A model generated the notes under the pieces. The model did no database searches. It was not told the DNA's origin and worked only from the letters and a program-made list of their open reading frames with translations. From CADEED01 sp039931065 (GTDB taxonomy: Bacteria > Pseudomonadota > Gammaproteobacteria > Steroidobacterales > Steroidobacteraceae), in the NCBI GenBank assembly GCA_039931065.1, contig JBDTSP010000002.1:1-64000 (forward strand): a DNA stretch of 64,000 nucleotides, written 5' to 3'. Of the stretch, positions 43,464 to 51,971 are shown piece by piece. Position 1 is the first letter of the stretch. Every line of letters starts with the position of its first letter. The position numbers and the translations under genes were made by a program.

Positions 43464-43476
43464 CACTAGGCTCCTC

Positions 43477-43791
43477 ATGCTTTTCGTTGAGACGCCGGTG
43501 TTCACGCCCCTCGTGACTGCGACGCTGAACGATGCCGACTACGCAGCATTCCAGCAGTCGCTAGCGGACTGTCCCGATGCGGGCAGAATCATTGAAGGCG
43601 GTGCCGGTATTCGCAAAGTCCGCTGGGCTTTGCATGGCACCGGAAAGCGAGGCGGACTGCGTGTTGTCTATTATTGGCGAGCTGCTGAAGACCAGATTTA
43701 CCTGCTCTACCTTTTTTCAAAGAATGCCAGGACGGATCTGACGCAGGCTCAGATCAGGCAACTCGCGGAAGCTGCAAGAGCACTTAAATGA
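43477..43791 (+). CDS. RelE/HigB-type toxin
   Basis: 104 aa from the ATG at 43477; an upstream in-frame start at 43414 would run through the operator palindrome and is unlikely. FVETPVFTPLVTATLNDADY, then GIRKVRWALHGTGKRGGLRV and VYYWRAAEDQIYLLYLFSKN match the YgjN/RelE mRNA-interferase-like family, with conserved basic residues (KVRW, GKRGG, RVVYY). The stop overlaps the antitoxin start (ATGA). Toxin-first order is as in higBA/nadS-type modules. Confidence 0.85.
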   Translation: MLFVETPVFTPLVTATLNDADYAAFQQSLADCPDAGRIIEGGAGIRKVRWALHGTGKRGGLRVVYYWRAAEDQIYLLYLFSKNARTDLTQAQIRQLAEAARALK

Positions 43792-44084
43792 AGAAAGTGG
43801 AATTCGACAAACTGCTCGAGAGCGTGCACCAGGCTGGCGGCATCGCAGCCGGGCGTCGGCGCGCATCGCGCGTATTCAAAGTTGCTTCGACCGACATAAA
43901 GTCACTGCGCACCCAGACGCGACTGAGCCAGCCCGATTTCGCCGCGCTGCTGGGCGTTGAGGTCAGCACGTTGAGAAACTGGGAACAAGGACGACGCGAG
44001 CCCACCGGGCCAGCCAAGGCGCTGCTGCGCGCGATTCGAAATGATCCGAAGAACGTGCTCCGCGCGCTCGCGGACGCGCGTTGA
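43788..44084 (+). CDS. Xre-family antitoxin (HigA/NadS type)
   Basis: 98 aa. Helix-turn-helix at about 40-80 (LRTQTRLSQPDFAALLGVEV then STLRNWEQGRREPTGPAKAL). The N-terminal segment FDKLLESVHQAGGIAAGRRR is typical of the NadS antitoxin family paired with this RelE-like toxin. Translationally coupled to the toxin by a 4-bp overlap. Confidence 0.87.
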   Translation: MKKVEFDKLLESVHQAGGIAAGRRRASRVFKVASTDIKSLRTQTRLSQPDFAALLGVEVSTLRNWEQGRREPTGPAKALLRAIRNDPKNVLRALADAR

Positions 44085-44140
44085 TCGAACGCTGCGACAC
44101 CAGATCGATCGTAGTCAGACGTGGCTTCTTCAGCCTGTAG

Positions 44141-44596
44141 CTAGCCTGCAGGCACCCGGGTGCTGTGGAAGAACTGGATGCGCCAGGTGCCTGCTTCCTT
44201 CAGAAGCACCGCCGACTCTAGCCAGCTCACGTCCTTCTTCCCCGCAGCATCCTGCACAGAGCCACGATTGCGGTAGGTAATCCACGCGACTGTGCCTGCG
44301 ATGCGCACCTTTGGCTCTGGCACCGTCCACACGAAAGTCTTGCCGGCGGTGTGCAACTTCTTGATGAGCGCCATGAGTTCATCGCCGGTCATGTTTTGAC
44401 CCCCGTCGAACGCGTAGAAGTCGCGAGTGGTGACGGCTTGTAGGAGGGTGTCGTCCTCTTGGGTCAAGGCGACGTACATGCGACGAAGCGTCTGCGTCAC
44501 GGCCTCTTCATCGGCGATGAGCGGTGAGGTCTGCGCTGCACCCACGAAGCAGAACGCGACGGCAAACATCCAGGCTGAAGACACTCTGTTTTTCAT
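44141..44596 (-). CDS. Secreted SnoaL/DUF4440-like protein
   Basis: 151 aa from the ATG at 44596; a TTG three codons upstream is possible. A signal peptide precedes ADEEAVTQTLRRMYVALTQE, a helical start and curved sheet (DFYAFDGGQNMTGDELMALI ... GTVAWITYRNRGSV ... WLESAVLLKEAGTWRIQFFHSTR) typical of the NTF2/SnoaL fold. Many such proteins are ligand-binding or small-molecule enzymes; no active site assigned. Confidence 0.72.
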   Translation of the reverse strand: MKNRVSSAWMFAVAFCFVGAAQTSPLIADEEAVTQTLRRMYVALTQEDDTLLQAVTTRDFYAFDGGQNMTGDELMALIKKLHTAGKTFVWTVPEPKVRIAGTVAWITYRNRGSVQDAAGKKDVSWLESAVLLKEAGTWRIQFFHSTRVPAG

Positions 44597-44683
44597 GGCG
44601 GCCAACTTACAGGCTCCTGCCAGTCGCGCTCAAACGGCATCGGGCATACTGGAATCATGCTCTTTGTCACTGGAATCTCGCCC

Positions 44684-45511
44684 ATGAAAATCTGGTCTTT
44701 GTTGCTGTTGGCGCTGGCACCCGCGACATTGCTCGCTGCTGAAACGCCACCGAACCCCGGCACCGCGCTCATCACCGGCTCCGACCGCGGTATCGGCTTC
44801 GCGCTGGTGCAGGAGTTCGAGAGCCGCGGCTGGCAGGTCATCGCCACGGCGCGGGATCCGGCGAAGACCACCGAGCTCAACGCATTCGCGAAAACCCATC
44901 CGAAAGTCTTGGTCGAAAAGCTGGATGTCACCGACACGGCGGGAATCGACGCGCTGGCGATGAAGCTCAAAGACCGCCCCATCGACGCGTTGGTCAACAA
45001 CGCTGGCATCGCCGGTACCGCCGATGGCCAGCGGCTCGACAAGCTCGATCAAGATGAGTTCGTCCGCGTGCTTCGGGTGAACAGCTACGGACCGCTGCGG
45101 ATTTCGGCCGCGTTTCTCGACCTCGTGGCGGCCAGCAAGCAGCGGAAGATCATCGGCATCAGCAGCGGCTATGGCTCGATCTCTTCCGTGGAATCCATCG
45201 CGAGTGCCGGGTATCCCGCCTCGTACTTCTACGCCATGAGCAAGGCCGCACTGAACATGGGCCTGCGGGAATTCGCGCTGGACGCCGGGGCAAAGCGCGG
45301 CGTGACCACGGTTCTGATCTCACCCGGCGCCGTGGATACCGACATGCAGCGCACGATACGGTCGGACATGGCGCAGGCGGGCAAGCCGATCACGGTGCCG
45401 ACTCGCACGCCCGCAGAGGTCGCGCACGCCATCGTGCTGACCATCGAGCAGCTGACGCCGGAGCAGAACGGCAAGTTCTATTCGCTGGCGGGCAAGGAAG
45501 TGCCTTGGTGA
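44684..45511 (+). CDS. Exported short-chain dehydrogenase/reductase
   Basis: 275 aa from the ATG at 44684, where the signal peptide (KIWSLLLLALAPATLLAAET) starts; an ATG nine codons earlier (44657) is possible. Classical SDR: ALITGSDRGIGFAL (NAD(P) site), NNAGIAG, IGISSGYGSIS with the catalytic Ser, and YFYAMSKAALN with Tyr-Lys. An SDR with a signal peptide is unusual because the cofactor is cytoplasmic; it may be an N-terminal anchor. A 66-bp copy of part of this gene lies at 43268-43333. Confidence 0.85.
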   Translation: MKIWSLLLLALAPATLLAAETPPNPGTALITGSDRGIGFALVQEFESRGWQVIATARDPAKTTELNAFAKTHPKVLVEKLDVTDTAGIDALAMKLKDRPIDALVNNAGIAGTADGQRLDKLDQDEFVRVLRVNSYGPLRISAAFLDLVAASKQRKIIGISSGYGSISSVESIASAGYPASYFYAMSKAALNMGLREFALDAGAKRGVTTVLISPGAVDTDMQRTIRSDMAQAGKPITVPTRTPAEVAHAIVLTIEQLTPEQNGKFYSLAGKEVPW

Positions 45512-45539
45512 GGGCAAGCCGCTGGTGGCACAGGCCTAA

Positions 45540-46076
45540 CTATTTGCGAACGAACCTGCCGCCGTAGAAGAGCCCGGTCGCCTTGCCGCTCGCGTCGTAC
45601 TGAACCGACTTCATGTCGTACTCGTCGGCGCTTGCCCAGACGTAGTTGTAAATCCGGTAAGTCCCTGGCGCCTCGCCTTCGAACGACACTTTCAATCGAA
45701 GGTCGCCCTGGTCATTGAGCGAACCCTCGCCCGTGCCGATGCGCAGCTCGCCGAAGCTCGACAGGTGATGCACGATCTTCTTGACCGGATTGAAAGCCCA
45801 CAGGATGTGGCCGGCAGGCGGCGTATCCACGATGCACAGCACGCTGTTATCGGTGTTGATCGCCCGGCAAACCGTGTGGTGATTCGGGATCTTGATGTTC
45901 TCGCTGGCCCCGCCCCAGTTTTGCGACCAGGCGTCGTCTTTGAGTGTCCACTCGCCAAAAAACCTGGAGAAAGGATTGGCCGGCTGCGCCTTGTCCGCAG
46001 CGTTCCCCGATGACTGGGCGAGCAGCGCGGTCGAGAGCGCACAAAGGAACCAGGGGGCCAGTCTCGGGAATCTCAT
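45540..46076 (-). CDS. Secreted protein of unknown function
   Basis: 178 aa with signal peptide (cleavage near GNAADK). The body is beta-strand-rich: FSRFFGEWTLKDDAWSQNWG, then HHTVCRAINTDNSVLCIVDT, HILWAFNPVKKIVHHLSSFG and YDMKSVQYDASGKATGLFYG. It resembles DUF1579-type lipocalin-like proteins (FxGEWTxxxxxW), which is a weak assignment. Two Cys residues could form a disulfide. Confidence 0.65.
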   Translation of the reverse strand: MRFPRLAPWFLCALSTALLAQSSGNAADKAQPANPFSRFFGEWTLKDDAWSQNWGGASENIKIPNHHTVCRAINTDNSVLCIVDTPPAGHILWAFNPVKKIVHHLSSFGELRIGTGEGSLNDQGDLRLKVSFEGEAPGTYRIYNYVWASADEYDMKSVQYDASGKATGLFYGGRFVRK

Positions 46077-46187
46077 TCGGCGCGCCTCACAAGTGACCGT
46101 CGTTACGACGGGTTCGGGAGGCCAAGCATCAACGAGACGTGCCGCGGGATCGTCCGACCCGATCGGCCCGGACGAACCGGCGCGCGC

Positions 46188-47354
46188 TCAGTGAAACTGA
46201 GCGGGCTCCTGCGCGCTCGTGCGTGAGGCGCGGAACTCCCGCGGCGTCATGCCGGCATGCTGGCGGAAGGCCGCGTTGAAGGTGGATTTCGAGTTGAAGC
46301 CCACGTCGAGCGCGACGTCGAGCACGGATTTCTCAGGCTCGGCGATGAGCGCATTCATCGCATCTTCGACGCGATGTTTCTTGATGAGATCGTAGAAATT
46401 GGTCTCGAGGTCCTGGTTGATGACCTGCGACACGTAGTGCGGGTTTTCCTTCAGCGATTCGCACAACGCGCGCAGCGTCACGCTGCTGTCGCGATGGAGC
46501 CGGCCCTTGCTCATCGCTTCGTCGAGCTTGCGCCGGATCCGCGAGCGGGCCGGCAGATCGAGCGCCGAGCGCGCGTACTTGGTCGAGACGCTCAAGTCCT
46601 GCGCGAGCGCGCGGTCTTCGATGCTGAAGGTCGTCGTCCGGCGCATCAACGCGAACACGACCGCGGCGGTCACGCCGACCTCGAGCGCGCAGAACACGAT
46701 GCCGACGCCGTTATCGGCGCCCAGGGTCAGGCAGTACAACGCGCGCAGCAGACCGACCAGCCAGTTCGTGCAGACGATGAAGATCAGCAGCCGCAGCGTC
46801 TTCACCGAGCTCGGTTCGACGACGGAGAACATCGTCTTGGACAGCGCAACGTGGTTGCCGAGCAGTCTCAGGCAGGCGGTCAGGTAGTAAGGCACCTGGC
46901 AGAGGAACAGGATGATGGCCGCGAGCATGGTCGTGTGGATGAAAAGACTGTGCAGCGGCGTGGCGATGTCGTTCGGATTCTCGTAGGTGGTTCCGAGGTG
47001 CGTGCGCAGCAGCAGCGGCAGCGTCAGCAGCGCGCCCGCGAGGATCACCGCCAGGTGCGGGCCGCGTAATTGTCGCAGCGACGGCGTGCGGTCTTCGGCG
47101 ATCTCACGCGCGAACATCCACAGCGCGGGGGCGACCACGAATGAGGATATGAACAGCAACCCGAGCCACAAGGACTTGGCGGGCGCCGCGGGCTGGATCA
47201 TCAGCCACTGGAACCCGAACCGCAGCGACTCGAGCACCAGGTACACCACGAGATACTTGAACTGCTTCGGGGCACGGTTGCCGCTGACGACAAACGCGCA
47301 CAGCAGGCAGCTGATGATGGCCACCGCGTAGAACGAGCTTTGCAGGGTGTGCAT
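46188..47354 (-). CDS. AraC-family regulator with seven-helix membrane sensor domain
   Basis: 388 aa. About seven transmembrane helices span residues 5-240 (FYAVAIISCLLCAFVVSG ... VGVTAAVVFALM). The C-terminal AraC DNA-binding domain includes VTLRALCESLKENPHYVSQV and LDVALDVGFNSKSTFNAAFR with TPREFR. It should bind DNA from the membrane in response to an envelope or lipid-soluble signal. It is divergent from the NTF2-like/esterase-like operon (47469-49491) and is the likely regulator of it. Confidence 0.88.
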   Translation of the reverse strand: MHTLQSSFYAVAIISCLLCAFVVSGNRAPKQFKYLVVYLVLESLRFGFQWLMIQPAAPAKSLWLGLLFISSFVVAPALWMFAREIAEDRTPSLRQLRGPHLAVILAGALLTLPLLLRTHLGTTYENPNDIATPLHSLFIHTTMLAAIILFLCQVPYYLTACLRLLGNHVALSKTMFSVVEPSSVKTLRLLIFIVCTNWLVGLLRALYCLTLGADNGVGIVFCALEVGVTAAVVFALMRRTTTFSIEDRALAQDLSVSTKYARSALDLPARSRIRRKLDEAMSKGRLHRDSSVTLRALCESLKENPHYVSQVINQDLETNFYDLIKKHRVEDAMNALIAEPEKSVLDVALDVGFNSKSTFNAAFRQHAGMTPREFRASRTSAQEPAQFH

Positions 47355-47468
47355 GTGCGTCGAGCGTAGCGGGTTGGTCTAGTCGATGCCACGGTCCGGT
47401 TGCGGCGGGGACGTACCAGCCGATCGGATCGGACGACTGCCGGGCGAGAATCGCTAGCCTTGCGCGTT

Positions 47469-48407
47469 ATGACGAACGCATTACGACTGGTTTTCCTGGC
47501 CGCCTCGCTGCTCGGCAGCGTCGCGATTCACGCCGCTGAGCGGGTCGACCGCGCGGTGTCACCCGAGCATCGCGCCGCGCTCGACGCTTACCGGACTGCA
47601 ATGGTGCGCGCGTACCTCGACGCAAAGCCCGACAGCATCGTCCGACCTCTGTCCGAGACCGTCCGGCTGCTGCCCGCGTACCAGCAGACCATTCTCGGCA
47701 AGGCCGACGCCGCAACCTACTACCGGGCGTTCGTGAAACGGTTCGCGGTCAGCGCGTATGACCGGCAGCCCATCGAGGTCGCGGATATCGGCCAGCGCGT
47801 GATCGAGATGGGCCGCTTCACGATGACAGTTGCCGTGCGCGGGTCGGCGGAGACGCACGCGCTCGCGGGCAAGTACATGGATCTCTGGGAAAAATCCGCG
47901 GCCGGCAAGCTTGAGTTGAACACCGCCGCGTGGAACCACGACGAGTATCCGAAGATCGCCGAGCAGTTGCGATTCACGGAGGTTCCAGCCGTGCACATGG
48001 CGCTGCAGGCGCGCGTGCCGGTTGCGGCCGGAATCAGCCTCGAGCTCGCGGCGATCCAGAAACTGCAGGAGTCGACGATCATCCAGCACGACGGCAAGAC
48101 CTGGGCGTTGTTCTACGCCGACGACGCGATCCTGCTCGCCAACCACGGCGGTGTCGTGTCCGGACGCAAGGCGCTGGATGAGTACACCGTCGCGCACGCC
48201 AACGCTTTCCCGGTGTTCGAGAAGCTGGATCTGCGAACGCACCGGATCGACGACCTGCGCGAGTACGTGATCGAGTACGCGAGCGGCGTTGTGAACTGGA
48301 GAGTCGGCGAGTCCTCGGGCGTGAGCCTGGGCAAGAACATCCTCGTCTGGCGTCGGGACAGCGGCGGAACGCTGAAGATCTGGCGCGCGATCAGCATGTA
48401 CGACTGA
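47469..48407 (+). CDS. Secreted protein with two NTF2-like domains
   Basis: 312 aa from the ATG at 47469. Signal peptide to about residue 23 (LGSVAIHAAERV). Two similar halves: residues 30-150 (HRAALDAYRTAMVRAYLDAK ... YMDLWEKSA) and 180-310 (AIQKLQESTIIQHDGKTWAL ... NILVWRRDSGGTLKIWRAIS). Each looks like a SnoaL/DUF4440 module. First gene of an operon with the esterase-like gene 16 bp downstream. Function unknown. Confidence 0.68.
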   Translation: MTNALRLVFLAASLLGSVAIHAAERVDRAVSPEHRAALDAYRTAMVRAYLDAKPDSIVRPLSETVRLLPAYQQTILGKADAATYYRAFVKRFAVSAYDRQPIEVADIGQRVIEMGRFTMTVAVRGSAETHALAGKYMDLWEKSAAGKLELNTAAWNHDEYPKIAEQLRFTEVPAVHMALQARVPVAAGISLELAAIQKLQESTIIQHDGKTWALFYADDAILLANHGGVVSGRKALDEYTVAHANAFPVFEKLDLRTHRIDDLREYVIEYASGVVNWRVGESSGVSLGKNILVWRRDSGGTLKIWRAISMYD

Positions 48408-48423
48408 CTTACGGAGCCACCTC

Positions 48424-49491
48424 ATGTTCTCGAAGAACCCCTGCTTGCTGGTCGTTGGTTTTCTCATCATGCCGCCGGCGCTGGCGCGCGATCCGGCGCC
48501 GCCGCGCGTCACCGTCGTCGATGAACCGTTCGTCTCCAGCGTCCTGCGCGACAACCGCATCGGCCTCAATCCGGAGCGCTCGATCAAGGTACTGCTGCCG
48601 CCCGGTTACGCGCAGTCGAAGCGCCGCTACCCCGTCGTGTATTTCCTGCACAACGCCTGGTACGGGCCGACGCAGATGATCGACGACGGGCGCGCGCAGC
48701 GGCTGATCGAGCGCGCGTTCGCCGCTGGCGTCGTGCCGGAGTTCATCTTCGTGGTCGGCGATTACACCGGACCCACGACCGGCAGCCTCTATGAGAACTC
48801 ACCCGTCAGCGGACGCTGGATCGATTACACCGTCGATGAGCTCGTTCCCTTGATCGACGCAAAGTACCGCACGCTCGCGCGGCGCGAGAGTCGCGCCGTC
48901 GTCGGGGACTTCTTCGGCGGGCGCGGCGCGCTGAAGCTCGCGATGACGAAGGCGGATGTGTTCAGCGTCGCGTATGCGATGCATCCGGTCGCGACCGGCA
49001 CGGGCGATATCCCGTGGTCGGCGCTGGAGGTCGATTGGCCGGGCATGTATGCAGCGCAGAGTTACGCCGAGCTCGGCGGGCTTGGGCGGACGCAGATTTT
49101 CTGGGCTATCCACCAGGCGTTCGCGCCGAACATCGCAGCACCACCCTGCTTCTGCGATTTCTACACGAAGATGAAAGATGGGAAGGCGGTCTACAACGGG
49201 GATCGCGCGATGGCGATGCAGAAGGCGTTCTTGTTAGATGAAACGCTGGTGGAATCGGCGGCTGCGCTGCGGACCATGCGGGGCTTGGCGTTGGATTGGG
49301 GCAGGTTCGATACGACGCAGGCGCATGTAGTTTCGAACCGGCAGTTCAGCAGGAAGTTGGAGGATTTAGGGATCGAGCACGAGGCGGAGGAATACCGCGG
49401 GGATCCGTGGAATCGGACCTGGACGGACGATGGGCGGTTTGCGCAGCGGGTGCTGCCATTTCTGCGCAAGCATCTCGCGACGGCGGAGTGA
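48424..49491 (+). CDS. Esterase-like protein lacking the usual catalytic serine
   Basis: 355 aa with signal peptide (PPALARDPAPP). Putative esterase D fold: RSIKVLLPPGYAQSKRRYPV, VYFLHNAWYGPTQMIDDGRA, FIFVVGDYTG, DELVPLIDAKYRTLARRES. At the nucleophile elbow, where relatives have GxSxGG, this protein reads VVGDFFGGRGALKL: Phe replaces Ser. A late His candidate region (EYRGDPWNRTW) is also altered. It is therefore probably a binding protein or uses different chemistry. Co-transcribed with the NTF2-like protein. Confidence 0.72.
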   Translation: MFSKNPCLLVVGFLIMPPALARDPAPPRVTVVDEPFVSSVLRDNRIGLNPERSIKVLLPPGYAQSKRRYPVVYFLHNAWYGPTQMIDDGRAQRLIERAFAAGVVPEFIFVVGDYTGPTTGSLYENSPVSGRWIDYTVDELVPLIDAKYRTLARRESRAVVGDFFGGRGALKLAMTKADVFSVAYAMHPVATGTGDIPWSALEVDWPGMYAAQSYAELGGLGRTQIFWAIHQAFAPNIAAPPCFCDFYTKMKDGKAVYNGDRAMAMQKAFLLDETLVESAAALRTMRGLALDWGRFDTTQAHVVSNRQFSRKLEDLGIEHEAEEYRGDPWNRTWTDDGRFAQRVLPFLRKHLATAE

Positions 49492-49594
49492 GCCAGTTTC
49501 GCATCCCCCGAAGAACGTACTCGCGTCGGCGCCTATCCCGGAAAGATCGGCACTGTCGATGTCGCGCACCAGGTGCATGTCGAGATTACGAGGG
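49492..49594. other. Gap with EAL fragment
   Basis: Between convergent genes. Most of it (49530-49584) is the EAL remnant described separately. Confidence 0.5.
49530..49584 (-). pseudogene. Fragments of the EAL gene, internally deleted
   Basis: 49530-49550 matches 51258-51278 (the 3' end of the EAL gene, CGCCTATYCCGGAAAGATCGG pattern, one difference). 49551-49584 matches 51455-51488 with two or so differences, encoding MHLVRDIDSA against MQLVRDIDSA. The 176 bases between them in the intact gene are missing. It lies on the far side of the amidohydrolase/transglutaminase operon from the intact EAL gene. Confidence 0.75.
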
Positions 49595-50404
49595 TCAGGT
49601 CACCTGGTCGGTCCACACCCTGAAACTGGTCAGTGTGTTCTCACCGAATGCAGTGCTGATCGCCACATCCGCTGCATCCCGTCCGCGCGCCAGGAGGATT
49701 CGGCCAATTCGCGGAGTATTGTTGCGCGCATCGAAAGTGTGCCAGCTGTGCCCTAGATAGGCCTCGAACCAGCCGGCAAAGTCCATTGGCGCGTAGGGTG
49801 GCGGCAGGCCAATGTCACCCAGGTAGCCGGTGCAATAGCGCGCGGGAATGTTCATGCAGCGACACAACGCGATGGCAAGGTGCGCGAAGTCGCGGCAGAC
49901 ACCACGTCGATCGTTGAATGCGTCGAACGCGGTTTTCATGGGGCTGGCGTGCTCGTAACCAAAGGTTATGTGGTTGTGCACGAAATCGCAGATCGCCTGC
50001 ACGCGTGGCCAACCAAGCGGTGTATTCGCGAACAGTTTCCAGGCGATGTCGCTCAATCGATCCGTCTCGCAATAGCGGCTGCCCAACAGGAATACGAGAG
50101 TCTCTTCCGGCAGGTCCTGCACGTTGTGCTGCCAGGTGTTGGGAAGTGCATGCTCCATCAACCCTGAGTCCCGGACCGTGGCGTCCGCGGTCAATGTGAG
50201 CGTGCCCTGTGGCGCAACCAGTCGCGAACACCAGTTGCCGAAGCCGTCGCGATAAGAGGTCACCGGCACGGAAGGGATGGTGATGAGACTGTCGGGACGC
50301 ACCAGATCGGAAGCCCGGCTGTAGTGGATATTCAGCGTCAGGATCAGCGGCGTGGGTTTGGGAAAGTCATAAATCAATTCATAGCCGGCGCGAATGAGGA
50401 TCAT
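49595..50404 (-). CDS. Transglutaminase-like cysteine protease
   Basis: 269 aa from the ATG at 50404. Transglutaminase-like core: CDFVHNHITFGYEHASPMKT, catalytic Cys in DRRGVCRDFAHLAIAL, then ARYCTGYLGD, catalytic His in SWHTFDAR with the following Asp. An N-terminal beta-domain precedes it (LIYDFPKPTPLILTLNIHYS). No signal peptide. Its start overlaps the stop of the upstream amidohydrolase gene (ATGA). The family trims or ligates peptides, often in peptide-tailoring operons. Confidence 0.88.
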   Translation of the reverse strand: MILIRAGYELIYDFPKPTPLILTLNIHYSRASDLVRPDSLITIPSVPVTSYRDGFGNWCSRLVAPQGTLTLTADATVRDSGLMEHALPNTWQHNVQDLPEETLVFLLGSRYCETDRLSDIAWKLFANTPLGWPRVQAICDFVHNHITFGYEHASPMKTAFDAFNDRRGVCRDFAHLAIALCRCMNIPARYCTGYLGDIGLPPPYAPMDFAGWFEAYLGHSWHTFDARNNTPRIGRILLARGRDAADVAISTAFGENTLTSFRVWTDQVT

Positions 50405-51162
50405 TGAATTCCTTTGCCCGCCAACGGGAGTAGTGAGGCGAGCCGTGCCGCCCACTCTTGCTGGCCGAGCGCGTCTGTAATGAGGTCTTGTCGAATTTCG
50501 ATTCCCACATGGGGGAGCCGTCTCGCTTCACCATGCACGGGTATTGTGTAGTCCGTGTCGTCGCTGATGGCGTAGGGCGAGTTCTCACCTGCATGCAGGC
50601 TATCGTCCTGACGCAACAACTCCAGTAGCGCGCGACCCAGCCGAAGGTCTTTGCGATACATGAGGCCGATTTTCCACGGGCGCGGTTGGCCGAGGTAAAC
50701 CGGCGTGAAACTGTGCAGTGAAACCAGCAGCGTCCGAGTGCCGGCAGCAAGGCGCTGGTCCAAAATAGTGCGGATCGCTTCATGGTAGGGCGTGAATATT
50801 TCCGCAACGCGCGCGGCTGCGGCGCCTGTTGTCAGGCCTTCATTGGCGGCGATCAGAACGTACTCGCTGCGCGTAGGGATGGAGCTTTCGGATCCCGGCG
50901 GCCGATTGCAGTCGATCACCAGACGCGAATAGCTTTGCAGAAGGAGCGTCGCGTCGAGAGTGGCCGACAATCGCTTCGCGACGTCCGCAGCACCGATATC
51001 CCACGCGATATGGCTCGCAAGCTGCGTGTCATCGAGACCGAGCGGGCGCAGCGACTGTGGCACGAGCCGGCTTGAGTGGTCGCAGACGAATAGGAATTCC
51101 GAGCGGCCATGAGGCCGTTCGAGGGTGAAGGCGGCAGGCTCGTCGGCGGTGATGAGCGTCAT
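50401..51162 (-). CDS. N-formylglutamate amidohydrolase family protein
   Basis: 253 aa from the ATG at 51162; another ATG lies four codons upstream (51174). Family motifs: FLFVCDHSSRLVPQSL, HIAWDIGAADVA, SRLVIDCNRPPGSESSIPT and TLLVSLHSFTPVY, with the metal-binding His/Asp residues. It hydrolyses N-formyl-glutamate or related acylated amino acids. It is coupled to the transglutaminase-like gene; the pair often travels together. Confidence 0.88.
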   Translation of the reverse strand: MTLITADEPAAFTLERPHGRSEFLFVCDHSSRLVPQSLRPLGLDDTQLASHIAWDIGAADVAKRLSATLDATLLLQSYSRLVIDCNRPPGSESSIPTRSEYVLIAANEGLTTGAAAARVAEIFTPYHEAIRTILDQRLAAGTRTLLVSLHSFTPVYLGQPRPWKIGLMYRKDLRLGRALLELLRQDDSLHAGENSPYAISDDTDYTIPVHGEARRLPHVGIEIRQDLITDALGQQEWAARLASLLPLAGKGIQ

Positions 51163-51260
51163 GCAGGGCAGCATGCACTTAACGAGCCAAGAGGGCGAAC
51201 GCCGCGGACCGTGGCCACCTTCTCTCAGGCGCTTCGAGGAGGCAGGCTCAGGGCTCTCGC

Positions 51261-51965
51261 CTATTCCGGAAAGATCGGCTCTTCGAGAGACTCGAAGCCC
51301 GGGCGCCGAAATAGATAGCCCTGGAACAGTCGCACGCCGACGCGCCTGAACCACTGGTATTCGCCGAGAGTCTCCACTCCCTCGGCGATGACCTCGATCC
51401 CCAGGTCATCGCACACCTGCAGCACCGCGCGCGCGATCGCCTGGCGGGGTCCGGCGCTGTCGATGTCGCGCACCAGCTGCATGTCGAGCTTGATGAGATC
51501 GGGTTGGAAGTACGCCAGCAGGTTCAGGCCGGAGTAGCCCGCGCCGAAGTCATCGATCGCCATGCGCACGCCTTGCGCGCGATATCGATCCAGCAGGCGC
51601 GTGAATTCTTTCGGACGTTGGACCGCCTCACCTTCGGTGATCTCCAGAACCAACTGGCTGGGCGAAAGGCCCGATTGCGTCGCGCGGTCCATCAGCCGGT
51701 CGAGGCTCTCGGGCATCGACTCGATGCAACCCGGCATCACGTTCAGCGACAGTTTGTCCTTGAGGCCCAGCCGCCCCGCGAGCGTCACCGCCGCGAGGCG
51801 AGCCGCATGATCGAACGCGTGCAGGTCGTCGGCAGCGATCGCACTGAACACGCTCGCGGCAGATTCGCCGCCTTTGCCCCGGGCGAGCGCCTCATACGCA
51901 AAGATGCTCTTGGCCGAGATATCCGCAATGGGCTGGAATGCAAAGCTTGCGGCGAAGTCCGTCAA
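51261..51965 (-). CDS. EAL-domain c-di-GMP phosphodiesterase
   Basis: 234 aa from a TTG at 51965. Complete EAL domain: IFAYEALARG, LSLNVMPG, LVLEITEGEA, IDDFGAGYSGLN, IKLDMQLVRD, VIAEGVET, so all metal and catalytic residues are present. It is in the same reading frame as the BLUF gene upstream and separated only by a TGA (51972-51974) and two codons; fused BLUF-EAL proteins (YcgF/BlrP1) are the usual form. It may be made separately from the TTG by coupling, or the TGA may be a recent mutation. Two of its segments are copied at 49530-49584. Confidence 0.9.
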   Translation of the reverse strand: MTDFAASFAFQPIADISAKSIFAYEALARGKGGESAASVFSAIAADDLHAFDHAARLAAVTLAGRLGLKDKLSLNVMPGCIESMPESLDRLMDRATQSGLSPSQLVLEITEGEAVQRPKEFTRLLDRYRAQGVRMAIDDFGAGYSGLNLLAYFQPDLIKLDMQLVRDIDSAGPRQAIARAVLQVCDDLGIEVIAEGVETLGEYQWFRRVGVRLFQGYLFRRPGFESLEEPIFPE

Positions 51966-51971
51966 CGACGT

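Larger units (their letters stand above)
43247..43476. other. Gap with dehydrogenase fragment and toxin-antitoxin operator
   Basis: 43268-43333 copies part of the intact short-chain dehydrogenase gene. 43409-43463 contains the palindromes upstream of the RelE/Xre operon. Nothing else recognised. Confidence 0.5.

Noticed and set aside
43414..43476. Upstream start for the RelE-like toxin
   Set aside because: The extra 21 codons run through the operator palindrome and resemble no toxin N-terminus.
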